Source: Pseudomonadaceae bacterium SI-3
Lineage (GTDB): Bacteria > Pseudomonadota > Gammaproteobacteria > Pseudomonadales > Pseudomonadaceae
Assembly (NCBI GenBank): GCA_004010935.1
Contig: CP026511.1
Coordinates: 2,108,001 to 2,172,000 of the forward strand
Direction of reading: 5' to 3'
DNA length: 64,000 nucleotides
Part shown: positions 47,196 through 56,779 of the stretch, piece after piece
How the letters are laid out: each line of letters begins with the position of its first letter
How positions within the stretch are numbered: the first letter of the stretch is position 1
Made by a program: the position numbers and the translations under genes
Notes under the pieces: generated by a model
Seen by the model: only the letters and a program-made list of their open reading frames with translations
Told to the model about the DNA's origin: nothing
The model's database searches: none

Positions 47196-47228
47196 CATAA
47201 GCCAGCCTCGAGCTGGCTTATGTCTTTG
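47196..47228 (+). terminator. Hairpin between tig and clpP
   Basis: A perfect 11-bp stem CATAAGCCAGC/GCTGGCTTATG (47196-47206 with 47212-47222), loop CTCGA, then TCTTTG. It looks like a terminator or attenuator that partly separates tig from clpPX. Confidence 0.75.
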
Positions 47229-47250
47229 CGGCGTAACATAGGGAGTATCG

Positions 47251-47895
47251 TTGGACATGTCCGGCAATCCGTTTATGCAAGCACCAGACATTCAGGCCGC
47301 TGGCGGCCTCGTGCCGATGGTCGTCGAGCAGTCCGCTCGTGGCGAGCGGGCGTATGACATTTATTCCCGTCTCCTTAAGGAGCGGGTGATTTTCATGGTT
47401 GGCCAAGTTGAAGACTATATGGCCAACCTGATTGTCGCGCAGATGCTATTCCTTGAGGCGGAAAACCCTGAGAAGGACATTCACCTGTACATCAACTCCC
47501 CTGGTGGGTCGGTGACTGCTGGTATGGCTATCTACGACACCATGCAGTTTATCAAGGCTGACGTTTCTACTACCTGTATCGGTCAAGCGTGCAGCATGGG
47601 TGCGTTCCTTCTCGCTGGCGGGGCCAAAGGCAAGCGTTTCTGTCTGCCAAACGCCCGAGTGATGATCCACCAGCCATTGGGTGGTTTTCAGGGGCAGGCG
47701 TCGGATATCGATATTCATGCCCGCGAAATCCTCTACATTCGCGAGAGGCTGAACCAGTTGCTGGCTCACCATACCGGCCAGGATTTGGAAACGATCGAGC
47801 GCGATACCAATCGTGACTACTTCATGAGTGCTACACGAGCGCTGGAATATGGCGTTGTCGATGCAGTTCATGAGAAGCGGCAGCTGCCGGTCTAA
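47251..47895 (+). CDS. clpP: ATP-dependent Clp protease proteolytic subunit ClpP
   Basis: ClpP forms the double-heptamer serine protease chamber served by ClpX or ClpA. The product is 214 residues from the TTG at 47251, or 212 from the ATG at 47257. GGAG stands five bases before the TTG and eleven before the ATG, so the TTG is possible; the family start MSGNPF-like favours the ATG. Catalytic Ser is in [11 protein letters not shown] (residue 115 from TTG) and His in [13 protein letters not shown] (residue 140). It lies between the tig hairpin and clpX. Confidence 0.97.
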   Translation: MDMSGNPFMQAPDIQAAGGLVPMVVEQSARGERAYDIYSRLLKERVIFMVGQVEDYMANLIVAQMLFLEAENPEKDIHLYINSPGGSVTAGMAIYDTMQFIKADVSTTCIGQACSMGAFLLAGGAKGKRFCLPNARVMIHQPLGGFQGQASDIDIHAREILYIRERLNQLLAHHTGQDLETIERDTNRDYFMSATRALEYGVVDAVHEKRQLPV

Positions 47896-48013
47896 CGCTG
47901 GTCTAGGAGGGCGTAGTTAGCGGGCATCCGTCATGTGCGCTTTGCGCGCCCTTGAAAATGCCTGCATTTGCCTTCATCTTGTATTACAAGCCTTCCCCGA
48001 TTGGATCGATCGA

Positions 48014-49294
48014 ATGACTGACACCCGCAACGGCGAGGATTCCGGCAAGCTGCTCTATTGCTCTTTCTGCGGCAAAAGCCAGCATGAAGTACGCAAATTG
48101 ATTGCCGGGCCCTCGGTTTTTATCTGCGACGAGTGCGTCGACCTGTGCAATGACATCATCCGTGAGGAGGTGCAAGAGGCACAGGCTGAGAGCACATCGC
48201 AAAAGCTGCCCGCACCCAAGGAAATCAGCGGCATCCTTGACCAGTACGTAATTGGTCAGGAGCGAGCCAAGAAGATCCTGGCTGTGGCTGTGTACAACCA
48301 TTACAAGCGACTCAACCAGCGCGATAAGAAGGAAGAAGTCGAGCTGGGCAAGAGCAACATACTGCTCATCGGACCGACCGGTTCTGGTAAGACGTTGCTT
48401 GCGGAAACGCTGGCCCGTTTGTTGAATGTTCCCTTCACTATCGCTGACGCTACTACGCTGACTGAAGCCGGTTACGTGGGCGAAGACGTTGAAAACATCA
48501 TTCAGAAACTGCTGCAAAAGTGTGATTACGATGTGGAGAAGGCCCAGATGGGCATTGTCTATATCGACGAGATCGATAAGATCTCGCGTAAGTCTGACAA
48601 TCCCTCGATCACCCGTGACGTCTCTGGCGAAGGTGTGCAGCAGGCGTTGCTGAAGCTGATCGAAGGCACGGTTGCCTCCGTACCACCGCAAGGTGGACGT
48701 AAGCATCCGCAGCAGGAATTCCTGCAGGTGGACACGCGAAACATTCTGTTTATCTGCGGCGGTGCGTTTGCCGGACTCGAGAAGGTTATTCAGGGTCGTG
48801 CAACCAAAGGCGGCATCGGCTTCAATGCAGAGGTCCGCAGTACGGAGCCGGGCAAAAAGATTGGCGAGTCGCTGCGTTCGGTTGAGCCGGACGATCTAGT
48901 GAAGTTTGGTTTGATTCCCGAGTTCGTCGGTCGTCTGCCGGTAATCGCTACGCTCGACGAACTCGACGAGGCGGCGCTGATTCAGATCCTCACCGAGCCG
49001 AAGAACGCGCTCACCAAGCAATACGGCAAGCTTTTCGAGCTTGAAGGTGTCGATCTGGAATTCCGTGCCGACGCACTGAAAGCAGTCGCAGCTCGTGCGC
49101 TGGAGCGCAAAACAGGTGCTCGAGGGCTACGTTCAATCCTCGAAGGCGTATTGCTGGATACCATGTATGAGATTCCTTCTCAGAAGGATGTCAGCAAGGT
49201 AGTCATCGACGAGAGCGTCATCGAAGGGACTTCTCAGCCGCTGCTCATATACGAGAACAGCGAGCCGCCTGCCAAGGCCGCGCCGGACGCGTGA
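48014..49294 (+). CDS. clpX: ATP-dependent Clp protease ATPase subunit ClpX
   Basis: ClpX is the AAA+ unfoldase that feeds tagged proteins to ClpP. The 426-residue protein has an N-terminal zinc-binding domain (CSFCGKS at residues 16-22 and CDECVDLC near 42-49), Walker A GPTGSGKT at 120-127, Walker [10 protein letters not shown], the pore loop GYVGEDVE, and the ClpP-contacting region [14 protein letters not shown] of the C-lobe with the IGF-type loop replaced in the usual position ([10 protein letters not shown]). The ATG at 48014 gives [16 protein letters not shown]; the frame upstream to 47933 is not used. It ends with a terminator. Confidence 0.97.
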   Translation: MTDTRNGEDSGKLLYCSFCGKSQHEVRKLIAGPSVFICDECVDLCNDIIREEVQEAQAESTSQKLPAPKEISGILDQYVIGQERAKKILAVAVYNHYKRLNQRDKKEEVELGKSNILLIGPTGSGKTLLAETLARLLNVPFTIADATTLTEAGYVGEDVENIIQKLLQKCDYDVEKAQMGIVYIDEIDKISRKSDNPSITRDVSGEGVQQALLKLIEGTVASVPPQGGRKHPQQEFLQVDTRNILFICGGAFAGLEKVIQGRATKGGIGFNAEVRSTEPGKKIGESLRSVEPDDLVKFGLIPEFVGRLPVIATLDELDEAALIQILTEPKNALTKQYGKLFELEGVDLEFRADALKAVAARALERKTGARGLRSILEGVLLDTMYEIPSQKDVSKVVIDESVIEGTSQPLLIYENSEPPAKAAPDA

Positions 49295-49300
49295 TAGAAC

Positions 49301-49328
49301 AAGGGGGCCTCCGGGCCCCTTTGCTTTT
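49301..49328 (+). terminator. Terminator after clpX
   Basis: AAGGGG/CCCCTT (49301-49306 with 49316-49321) with inner CC/GG pairs, then TTGCTTTTC. It separates clpX from lon. Confidence 0.8.
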
Positions 49329-49365
49329 CTACAGTCTCCTTGTTTTTTGCGTTGCGCGCCCTCAT

Positions 49366-49397
49366 CTTGATTGCCAAGGGTATGAATTTCCCGTTTA
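49366..49397 (+). promoter_or_regulatory. Possible heat-shock (sigma-32) promoter of lon
   Basis: CTTGATT (49366-49372) and CCCGTTTA (49390-49397) with 17 bases between them resemble CTTGAAA and CCCATNT. The match is partial; lon is heat-shock regulated in related bacteria. Confidence 0.35.
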
Positions 49398-49427
49398 CCG
49401 CCGTATGGCCGTCGTAGAGCTGAATTT

Positions 49428-51824
49428 ATGAAGACAACCATCGAATTGCCCCTTTTGCCGCTGCGCGACGTAGTGGTCTACCCGCATATGGTGATTCCGC
49501 TGTTCGTTGGGCGGGAAAAATCCATTGAGGCCCTTGAAGCAGCAATGGCTGGCGACAAGCAGATTTTGCTCTTGGCCCAGAAGAACCCAGCCGATGACGA
49601 CCCGAGCGAAGAGGGGCTCTATCGTGTGGGTACGGTCGCAACGGTGCTGCAACTGCTGAAGCTGCCGGATGGCACAGTAAAAGTGCTTGTCGAAGGCGAA
49701 CAGCGTGGCGTCATAGACCGGTTTTTCGACGTTGAAGACCATTGCCGGGCCGAGGTCTCACTGATCGACGAATCGGAGATCGAAGAGCGTGAAGCCGAAG
49801 TCTTCACCCGCAGCCTTTTGAGCCAGTTCGAGCAATATGTTCAGTTGGGCAAAAAGGTGCCCTCCGAGGTGCTGTCCTCGCTTGCCAGCATCGACGAGCC
49901 GGCGCGTCTGGTCGATACCATGGCTGCGCACATGGCGCTAAAAATCGAACAGAAGCAGGCAATTCTCGAAATCACCGATTTGCCGGCGCGAGTCGAACAT
50001 GTGTTGGCCTTACTTGATGCTGAAATCGATCTGCTACAGGTGGAAAAACGCATTCGTGGCCGAGTCAAGAAGCAGATGGAGCGCAGCCAGCGCGAGTACT
50101 ATTTGAATGAGCAGATGAAGGCCATTCAAAAAGAGCTGGGCGATATCGACGAAGGCCACAATGAAATCGATGATCTCAAGAAGCGCATCGAGAATGCCGG
50201 CCTGAGCAAGGACGCCTATGCCAAGGCGACCACCGAGCTGAACAAACTCAAGCAGATGTCACCGATGTCGGCTGAGGCTACCGTGGTCAGGACCTACATC
50301 GATTGGCTGGTCAACGTACCGTGGAAAGCGGCCAGCAAGGTTCGCCTTGATCTCGCCAAGGCTGAGGAAGTGCTTGATGCCGATCACTACGGCCTCGAAG
50401 AGGTCAAGGATCGGATTCTTGAGTACCTCGCAGTGCAGAAACGTGTGAAGAAACTAAAAGGTCCGGTTTTGTGCCTGGTCGGTCCACCAGGCGTGGGTAA
50501 GACCTCGCTGGCCGAGTCCATTGCGCGCTCGACGAATCGCAAGTTCGTGCGCATGGCGCTGGGTGGGGTGCGGGACGAAGCCGAGATCCGTGGACACCGT
50601 CGTACCTATATCGGCTCCATGCCGGGTCGGTTGATCCAGAAGATGAGCAAGGTCGGTGTGCGCAATCCGTTGTTCCTACTCGACGAGATCGACAAGATGG
50701 GTAACGACATGCGCGGAGACCCTGCGTCTGCTCTGCTTGAGGTGCTAGACCCTGAGCAGAACCACAACTTCAACGATCACTATCTCGAGGTCGACTACGA
50801 CCTGTCAGACGTGATGTTCCTTTGCACAGCCAACTCCATGAACATCCCGGCGCCACTGCTTGATCGTATGGAGATCATTCGTCTGCCCGGCTATACGGAA
50901 GACGAGAAGATCAATATTGCCACCCGCTATCTGGTCCCGAAGCAGGTTCAGGCCAATGGCCTTAAAAAGACCGAGTTGCTGTTCGATGATGAAGCTATTC
51001 GCGACATCATTCGTTACTACACTCGCGAGGCCGGCGTTCGCGGACTGGAGCGTCAGATAGCCAAGGTATGCCGCAAGGTGGTGAAGGAGCATGCCGCAGA
51101 GAAGCGCTTTGAAGTCAGTGTTACAGCCGAATCGCTGGAGCACTTCCTGGGGGTTCGCAAATTCCGCTACGGGCTTGCCGAGCTGCAAGATCAGGTCGGT
51201 CAGGTCACCGGCTTGGCATGGACTCAGGTTGGTGGCGAGTTGCTCACCATCGAAGCAGCCGTCGTTCCAGGGAAGGGGCGGCTGACCAAAACTGGGTCGC
51301 TGGGCGATGTGATGGGTGAGTCCATCACCGCAGCGTTAACCGTGGTGCGTAGCCGCGCGAAGAGTCTCGGTATCCCTGTCGATTTCCACGAAAAACAGGA
51401 TATTCATATCCATGTCCCGGAAGGCGCTACGCCGAAGGATGGTCCTAGCGCAGGCATCGGCATGTGCACGGCGCTGGTTTCGGCAATGACCCAGATTCCT
51501 GTTAGGGCCGAAGTTGCCATGACCGGCGAGATTACCCTGCGCGGGCAGGTGCTGGCGATTGGCGGTTTGAAAGAGAAACTGCTCGCGGCACACCGCGGCG
51601 GTATCAAGACAGTGATCATTCCTGAAGAAAACCAGCGTGATCTGAAAGAGATTCCTGAGAATATTAAGCAGGACCTGCAGATTAAACCGGTCAAGTGGAT
51701 TGACGAAGTCCTCCAAATTGCGCTGCAATACGCGCCGGAGCCCTTGCCCGATGCGGCTCCAGATATCGTTGCAAAGGATGACAAGCGCGAGTCTGATTCC
51801 AAGGAGCGAATCAGCACGCATTAG
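49428..51824 (+). CDS. lon: ATP-dependent protease Lon
   Basis: Lon degrades misfolded and regulatory proteins in the cytosol. The 798-residue protein has the N-terminal substrate domain (LPLLPLRDVVVYPHMVIPLF), a coiled region near 190-245, Walker A GPPGVGKT at residues 352-359, Walker B FLLDEIDKM, and the protease domain with catalytic Ser674 in TPKDGPSAGIGM and Lys717 in IGGLKEKLLAAHRGG, at the spacing of the Ser-Lys dyad. Length fits the family. It has its own promoter region after the clpX terminator and is followed by hupB. Confidence 0.98.
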   Translation: MKTTIELPLLPLRDVVVYPHMVIPLFVGREKSIEALEAAMAGDKQILLLAQKNPADDDPSEEGLYRVGTVATVLQLLKLPDGTVKVLVEGEQRGVIDRFFDVEDHCRAEVSLIDESEIEEREAEVFTRSLLSQFEQYVQLGKKVPSEVLSSLASIDEPARLVDTMAAHMALKIEQKQAILEITDLPARVEHVLALLDAEIDLLQVEKRIRGRVKKQMERSQREYYLNEQMKAIQKELGDIDEGHNEIDDLKKRIENAGLSKDAYAKATTELNKLKQMSPMSAEATVVRTYIDWLVNVPWKAASKVRLDLAKAEEVLDADHYGLEEVKDRILEYLAVQKRVKKLKGPVLCLVGPPGVGKTSLAESIARSTNRKFVRMALGGVRDEAEIRGHRRTYIGSMPGRLIQKMSKVGVRNPLFLLDEIDKMGNDMRGDPASALLEVLDPEQNHNFNDHYLEVDYDLSDVMFLCTANSMNIPAPLLDRMEIIRLPGYTEDEKINIATRYLVPKQVQANGLKKTELLFDDEAIRDIIRYYTREAGVRGLERQIAKVCRKVVKEHAAEKRFEVSVTAESLEHFLGVRKFRYGLAELQDQVGQVTGLAWTQVGGELLTIEAAVVPGKGRLTKTGSLGDVMGESITAALTVVRSRAKSLGIPVDFHEKQDIHIHVPEGATPKDGPSAGIGMCTALVSAMTQIPVRAEVAMTGEITLRGQVLAIGGLKEKLLAAHRGGIKTVIIPEENQRDLKEIPENIKQDLQIKPVKWIDEVLQIALQYAPEPLPDAAPDIVAKDDKRESDSKERISTH

Positions 51825-51838
51825 TCCGAGAGGCTTGG

Positions 51839-51868
51839 TTGACACATTTTCGGTGGCCTTGATATAAG
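51839..51868 (+). promoter_or_regulatory. Sigma-70 promoter of hupB
   Basis: TTGACA (51839-51844) and TATAAG (51863-51868), spacing 18 bases, 14 bases after the lon stop and about 90 bases before hupB. Good consensus match. Confidence 0.75.
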
Positions 51869-51957
51869 CCGGCCTTTTGTGTAGTTGCTATTTCGGCACC
51901 GCTTTGCTTACACCTAAAAATTATAGATACGACTCAACAGAAATAAGGGGACTTAGA

Positions 51958-52230
51958 GTGAACAAGTCGGAACTGATCGATGCTATCGCCGCATCTGCTG
52001 ATATCCCGAAAGCTGTTGCTGGCCGCGCGCTGGATGCAGTAATTGAATCCGTTACAGGCGCTCTGAAGGCTGGTGATTCCGTGGTGCTGGTTGGTTTCGG
52101 TACTTTCGCTGTCAAGGAGCGCGCTGCTCGCACTGGCCGCAATCCCCAGACTGGCAAGCCGATCGACATCGCCGCGGCCAAGATCCCGGGATTCAAGGCA
52201 GGTAAGGCTCTGAAAGACGCTGTCAACTAA
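51958..52230 (+). CDS. hupB: DNA-binding protein HU-beta
   Basis: A 90-residue histone-like protein that bends and compacts DNA. It starts at GTG ([20 protein letters not shown]), with AAGGGG upstream. The DNA-binding arm region is [20 protein letters not shown], ending in the family close [18 protein letters not shown] frame extends upstream to 51877 without family similarity. It lies between lon and ppiD with its own strong promoter, the usual arrangement. Confidence 0.97.
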   Translation: MNKSELIDAIAASADIPKAVAGRALDAVIESVTGALKAGDSVVLVGFGTFAVKERAARTGRNPQTGKPIDIAAAKIPGFKAGKALKDAVN

Positions 52231-52353
52231 GCGTTTTCGATCCGGCCAGTTGCCAGTTAGCGCTGGCCCTGGCTTGGGGCGGTTATTCGAACAGGCACTG
52301 CTTGTTGCGTTCGGGCTTGGGGGATTAGGCCCAGCTGCTCCAAAAGCTCCGAG

Positions 52354-52386
52354 AAGGCGCATCCCTGGATGCGCCTTTCTTTTTAT
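52354..52386 (+). terminator. Intrinsic terminator after hupB
   Basis: A long stem AAGGCGCATC/GATGCGCCTT (52354-52363 with 52368-52377) with tail TTTCTTTTTAT. It sits 52 bases before ppiD. Confidence 0.92.
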
Positions 52387-52437
52387 CCGGATTCCCGCGC
52401 TGCAGCGACGACTGCGCAGCTGACTCCTGGGGGACGC

Positions 52438-54291
52438 ATGCTTCAGAATATCAGGGACAATTCACAAGGCTGGATTGCCAAAACCATCATAGGCATCATC
52501 GTGATGCTGCTGGCTTTGACCGGCTTTGACGCCATTTTCAATGCCGCCAGCAACAGCCGAAATGCCGCTGAGGTCAACGGTGAGGAAATCTCACTGGACG
52601 AGCTCAACCAGGCCATGAACATGCAGCGTCGCCAACTGGCTCAGCAGCTAGGAGGTAACTTCGACCCGTCGATGCTGGACGACAAGCTGGTACGCGAGTC
52701 ATCACTACGCGCGCTCATTGACCGTGCGCTTTTGCTGCAAGGTGCCCGCGATGCGGATTTCGCCTTCTCCGAAACGGCGCTTGATCAGCTGATCCTGCAA
52801 ACTCCTGAGTTTGCCGTGGACGGCGCATTTAATGCTGCGCGTTTCGATCAGGTAATTCAGCAAATGGGTTATACCCGGCTGCAGTTCCGCGAGCTGTTGA
52901 AACAGGAAATGTTGATTGGCCAACTTCGCGCCGGCATTTCCGGTTCCGGTTTCGTCACAGATGACCAGATCGAAGCCTTCGCTCGGCTTGAGCAGCAGAC
53001 ACGTGATTTCGCAACCATCACCGTGCCGGCTGATACCGACGCCGTTGAAGTGAGCAGTGACGAGGCGCGCGAGTATTACGAACAAAATACCGACCGCTTT
53101 CGCTCGCCCGAGCAGGTCATCGTCGAGTATGTCGAGCTGAATAAGGAGTCCTTCTTTGACCAGGTCGAGGTGTCGGAGGAGGAGGTGCAGGATCTGTATC
53201 AGCAGCGTATCGCTAACCTGGCAGAACAACGCCGTGCGGCGCATATCTTGATCGAGACCGATGAGGCTGGCGATGCAAGCGCCAGGGAGAAGATCGACGA
53301 GGTCGCTAAGCGTTTGGCCTCAGGCCAGGACTTCTCAGCGTTGGCTAAGGAGGTTTCCGAAGATCCGGGATCCGCGAGTGAAGGGGGCGACCTCGGCTTT
53401 GCTGGTCCAGGCGTTTACGACCCTGCTTTCGAGGAGGCGCTCTACGCTTTGGAGGAGGGCCATGTCTCTGCGCCGGTTCGCTCCGATTTCGGCTGGCACT
53501 TGATTAAGCTTCTGGATGTTCAGTCGCCAGAGATCCCAACACTGGAAAGCCTAAAACCTGAACTGGTGCGGGAACTCAAAGCTCAACAGGTTGAGCAGCG
53601 CTTCGTCGAGGCCAGCAAGCAGCTCGAGGACACCGCATTCGAATCTGCCGATCTTGCCCAGCCGGCACAGGAATTGGGTCTTTCGGTACAAACGACCGAG
53701 GCGTTCGGCCGTGAAGGTGGAGCTGACGTCGCATCAAATCGGCAGGTCATCCAGGCTGCGTTTAGTGATGAGGTTCTGATCGACGGTGCTAATAGCGGTG
53801 TGATCGAACTGGATCCGGACACCGTCGTTGCTGTGCGAGTGAAGGAACACCTGAAACCCGAAGTGCTGCCTTTCGATACAGTGAAGGACGACATCATCAC
53901 TCAACTCAAGCGCAGTAAGGCAGCAGAACAAGCAATTGAAGCCGGTGAGCAGCTGATCGCTACCCTACGTGATGGCGGACAGGTTCAGCAGCAGTGGCAG
54001 CCTGTCGAAGCCGCCTCGCGCAACCAGGAAGGGGTTGAGCCGGCAGTACTCCAACAAGTGTTTCGGATGCCGAAACCGGTGGAAGGCGACAAGCCGAGCT
54101 ACAGCAGTGTTCGCATGCCCGACGGAGATCTCGTCGTGGTTCGTCTGAGCGGTGTAAGCGAGCCCAAAGCGGAACTCTCGCAGGAAGACAAGCAGAACTA
54201 TCGTCGTTTCCTGGCGTCGCGGAGTGGCCAGCAAGATTTCGCTGCCTACCGTCAGATGCTCCATGCGGACGCTGAGATCGAGACCTTCTGA
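52438..54291 (+). CDS. ppiD: Periplasmic folding chaperone / peptidyl-prolyl isomerase PpiD
   Basis: The 617-residue protein is anchored in the inner membrane by a helix at about residues 13-36 (IAKTIIGIIVMLLALTGFDA) and faces the periplasm. A SurA-like N-domain (NGEEISLDELNQAMNMQRRQ onward) is followed by a parvulin domain at about 265-360 (RRAAHILIETDEAGD, ASGQDFSALAKEVSEDPGSA, DFGWHLIKLLDVQSPE). It helps outer-membrane and secreted proteins leaving the Sec channel. The ATG at 52438 gives MLQNIRDNSQGWIAK as in the family; the frame upstream crosses the hupB terminator. It ends at a strong terminator shared with fabI. Confidence 0.96.
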   Translation: MLQNIRDNSQGWIAKTIIGIIVMLLALTGFDAIFNAASNSRNAAEVNGEEISLDELNQAMNMQRRQLAQQLGGNFDPSMLDDKLVRESSLRALIDRALLLQGARDADFAFSETALDQLILQTPEFAVDGAFNAARFDQVIQQMGYTRLQFRELLKQEMLIGQLRAGISGSGFVTDDQIEAFARLEQQTRDFATITVPADTDAVEVSSDEAREYYEQNTDRFRSPEQVIVEYVELNKESFFDQVEVSEEEVQDLYQQRIANLAEQRRAAHILIETDEAGDASAREKIDEVAKRLASGQDFSALAKEVSEDPGSASEGGDLGFAGPGVYDPAFEEALYALEEGHVSAPVRSDFGWHLIKLLDVQSPEIPTLESLKPELVRELKAQQVEQRFVEASKQLEDTAFESADLAQPAQELGLSVQTTEAFGREGGADVASNRQVIQAAFSDEVLIDGANSGVIELDPDTVVAVRVKEHLKPEVLPFDTVKDDIITQLKRSKAAEQAIEAGEQLIATLRDGGQVQQQWQPVEAASRNQEGVEPAVLQQVFRMPKPVEGDKPSYSSVRMPDGDLVVVRLSGVSEPKAELSQEDKQNYRRFLASRSGQQDFAAYRQMLHADAEIETF

Positions 54292-54305
54292 GGAAGTCCT
54301 AGCGC

Positions 54306-54338
54306 AAAAAAAACCCGCATCCATATGCGGGTTTTTTT
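54306..54338. terminator. Bidirectional terminator between ppiD and fabI
   Basis: Stem CCCGCAT/ATGCGGG (54314-54320 with 54325-54331) flanked by eight A on the left and seven T on the right, so it can stop transcription from both sides. Confidence 0.95.
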
Positions 54339-54353
54339 ATAGCGCCGGGTGGA

Positions 54354-55148
54354 TCAGTCTTCCATTGCGCCCATCGCAGTGGTGTTGAAACCACCGTCGA
54401 CATAGAGAACTTCGCCACTAATACCGGAAGCCAGATCTGAACAGAGGAAGGCACCCGCATTGCCGACCTCGTCAATGGTGACATTGCGGCGTAGCGGCGT
54501 CTGCTTTTCGTTGGCCGCCAGCATCTTGCGGAAGCTTTTGATCCCAGAGGCTGCCAGCGTACGGATTGGGCCAGCGGACACAGCGTTGACGCGAGTGCCC
54601 TCTGGGCCCAGGCTGCCGGCGAGGTAGCGAACACCTGCCTCGAGACTGGCCTTGGCCATGCCCATTACGTTGTAGTTGGGCATGGTGCGTTCAGCGCCGA
54701 GGTAGGAGAGCGTGAGGATGCTGCCATTGCGCCCCTTCATCATCGGACGTCCAGCCTTGGCCAGCGCGACGAGGCTGTAGGCGCTGATGTCATGGGCGAT
54801 GCGGAAGCCGTCACGTGTAGTGACCTCGGTAAAGTCGCCGTCGAGCTGATCGCCCGGAGCAAAGCCGACTGAGTGAACGATACCGTCCAGACCGTCCCAC
54901 TTTTTGCCGAGCTCTTCGAATACCTTGACGATCTCGTCGTCGCTGGCGACATCACAAGGAAAGCACAACTCCGGCCCCGAGCCCCAGCCAGCAGCGAACT
55001 CCTCGACGCGGCCCTTGAGCTTTTCATTTTGATAGGTGAAAGCCAGCTCGGCGCCCTCACGATGCATGGCCGCGGCGATTCCGGAGGCAATCGACAGCTT
55101 GCTGGCGACGCCGACGATCAATACGCGCTTACCGGTTAGAAAACCCAT
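54354..55148 (-). CDS. fabI: Enoyl-[acyl-carrier-protein] reductase (NADH) FabI
   Basis: FabI makes the last reduction in each cycle of fatty acid elongation. The 264-residue protein starts [20 protein letters not shown], where the nucleotide-binding [13 protein letters not shown] is the FabI form of the SDR loop, and has catalytic Tyr149 and Tyr159 with Lys166 in [19 protein letters not shown]. It ends [12 protein letters not shown]. The start at 55148 has AGAGGG nine bases upstream, inside the end of the preceding ABC ATPase gene, which it overlaps by 20 bases. So fabI is read from the end of the peptide transporter operon or from a promoter within it. Confidence 0.97.
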   Translation of the reverse strand: MGFLTGKRVLIVGVASKLSIASGIAAAMHREGAELAFTYQNEKLKGRVEEFAAGWGSGPELCFPCDVASDDEIVKVFEELGKKWDGLDGIVHSVGFAPGDQLDGDFTEVTTRDGFRIAHDISAYSLVALAKAGRPMMKGRNGSILTLSYLGAERTMPNYNVMGMAKASLEAGVRYLAGSLGPEGTRVNAVSAGPIRTLAASGIKSFRKMLAANEKQTPLRRNVTIDEVGNAGAFLCSDLASGISGEVLYVDGGFNTTAMGAMED

Positions 55149-56778
55149 GTGCTTGTCCCTCTTCTGGTTGTTCATCAGTAGCTGGGACCATGAACGCTGA
55201 TTCCAGTAACTGTTGTGTATATGGATGTTGGGGAGCGGCGAAGATTGCTTCTGCCATTCCCTGCTCAACGACCTTACCTTGCTTGACCACCATCATCTGA
55301 TGGCTCAGCGCCCGAACCACTGCCAAGTCGTGGCTGATGAACAGGTAGGTCAGGTTGTACTTGGCCTGAAGTGAGCGCAGTAGCTCGACTACTTGCCGCT
55401 GTACGGTTCGATCCAATGCCGAGGTTGGTTCATCAAGCAGGATCAGATCAGGCTTGAGGACCAAGGCCCTGGCAATGGCGATTCGCTGCCGTTGGCCTCC
55501 CGAAAACTCATGGGGGTAACGGTGCCGACTTTCTGGGTCGAGTCCAACCTCGACCAGTGCATCGATGATTGCTTGCGCTTGCTCCTCGGCCGAACCCAAG
55601 CCATGGATACTGAGCCCCTCTCCAACGATCTGCCCCACCGACATGCGAGGGCTCAGACTGCCGAAAGGATCCTGAAACACGACCTGCATTTGCCGGCGCA
55701 ATGGACGTACCGCCCGTTGTGACATCGCCTCAAGCGCATGGCCCTGGAAGCGGATTTCGCCGCTGCTCGAAAGCAGACGCAGAATAGCCAAACCCAGCGT
55801 GGATTTCCCCGAGCCGCTTTCGCCGACGATGCCCAGCGTCTGACCTTTCGGCAGGTTGAACGTGACGCCATCTACTGCCTTGATATGGTCGACGGTGTGC
55901 CTGAAAAGCCCCTTCTTGATAGGGAACCAGACCCGCAGATCATTCACTTCCAGCAGTGATGCCGACGAGGGCTCAACCGGCACCGGTCCGCCGCTAGGTT
56001 CTGCCCCGAGCAGTTCCCGTGTATAGGGATGCTGCGGTGATCGGAACAATTCCTCGCAAGGTGCCTGTTCGACGACACAACCGCTCTTCATGACACATAC
56101 ATGGTGAGCGATTCGGCGAACCAGGTTCAGGTCGTGACTGATCAGCAGCAGAGCCATGCCTAGTCGGGCCTGCAGCTCCTTGAGCAGCTCGAGTATTTTC
56201 AGTTGCACTGTGACGTCCAGTGCAGTGGTGGGTTCGTCGGCGATCAGTAACTCGGGTTCGTTTGCCAGAGCCATGGCGATTACGACGCGCTGGCGCTGGC
56301 CGCCCGAAAGTTCGTGAGGGTAGGCTCGGATTCGCTTGGTAGGCTCGGGTATTCCAACCAGCTCAAGCAGCTCAAGGGTACGGGCTGTAGCTGCCTTGCC
56401 GTTGAGCCCCTTGTGAATCTGCAGCACCTCATTGATCTGCTTGCCAATGGTGTGCAGCGGGTTCAGCGAGGTCATCGGCTCCTGGAACACCATCGCGATG
56501 CGGTCGCCGCGTATACCGCGCATGCGTTTTTCGCTCGCTTTGAGCAAGTCCTCACCACCATAGCGAATTTCACCTACCGGATGCTGTGCGAGGGGGTATG
56601 GCAGCAGCCGCAGGATCGAGTGCGCCGTGACGGATTTGCCGGATCCGCTTTCGCCAACCAGCGCCAGCGTCTCGCCTTTGCGGATATCGAAGCTCACACC
56701 CGTCACCACGCGCTGGGCCTGACCATTCGTGACGAACTCGACGGCCAGATCGCGGACCTCGATAAGGTTCTCGGTCAT
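55129..56778 (-). CDS. nppD: Peptide ABC transporter, double ATP-binding protein (NppD/YejF type)
   Basis: A 549-residue protein with two fused ABC ATPase domains. Domain 1 has Walker [14 protein letters not shown] near residue 43, [20 protein letters not shown], and [16 protein letters not shown]. Domain 2 has [13 protein letters not shown] near residue 325, [20 protein letters not shown] and [16 protein letters not shown]. Each domain ends with the oligopeptide-type QHPYTRELL or QHPYTQQLL. It powers the NppBC channel at the membrane. It starts at 56778, one base after nppC ends, and its 3' end overlaps fabI by 20 bases. Confidence 0.94.
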   Translation of the reverse strand: MTENLIEVRDLAVEFVTNGQAQRVVTGVSFDIRKGETLALVGESGSGKSVTAHSILRLLPYPLAQHPVGEIRYGGEDLLKASEKRMRGIRGDRIAMVFQEPMTSLNPLHTIGKQINEVLQIHKGLNGKAATARTLELLELVGIPEPTKRIRAYPHELSGGQRQRVVIAMALANEPELLIADEPTTALDVTVQLKILELLKELQARLGMALLLISHDLNLVRRIAHHVCVMKSGCVVEQAPCEELFRSPQHPYTRELLGAEPSGGPVPVEPSSASLLEVNDLRVWFPIKKGLFRHTVDHIKAVDGVTFNLPKGQTLGIVGESGSGKSTLGLAILRLLSSSGEIRFQGHALEAMSQRAVRPLRRQMQVVFQDPFGSLSPRMSVGQIVGEGLSIHGLGSAEEQAQAIIDALVEVGLDPESRHRYPHEFSGGQRQRIAIARALVLKPDLILLDEPTSALDRTVQRQVVELLRSLQAKYNLTYLFISHDLAVVRALSHQMMVVKQGKVVEQGMAEAIFAAPQHPYTQQLLESAFMVPATDEQPEEGQAHGFSNR

Positions 56779-56779
56779 G

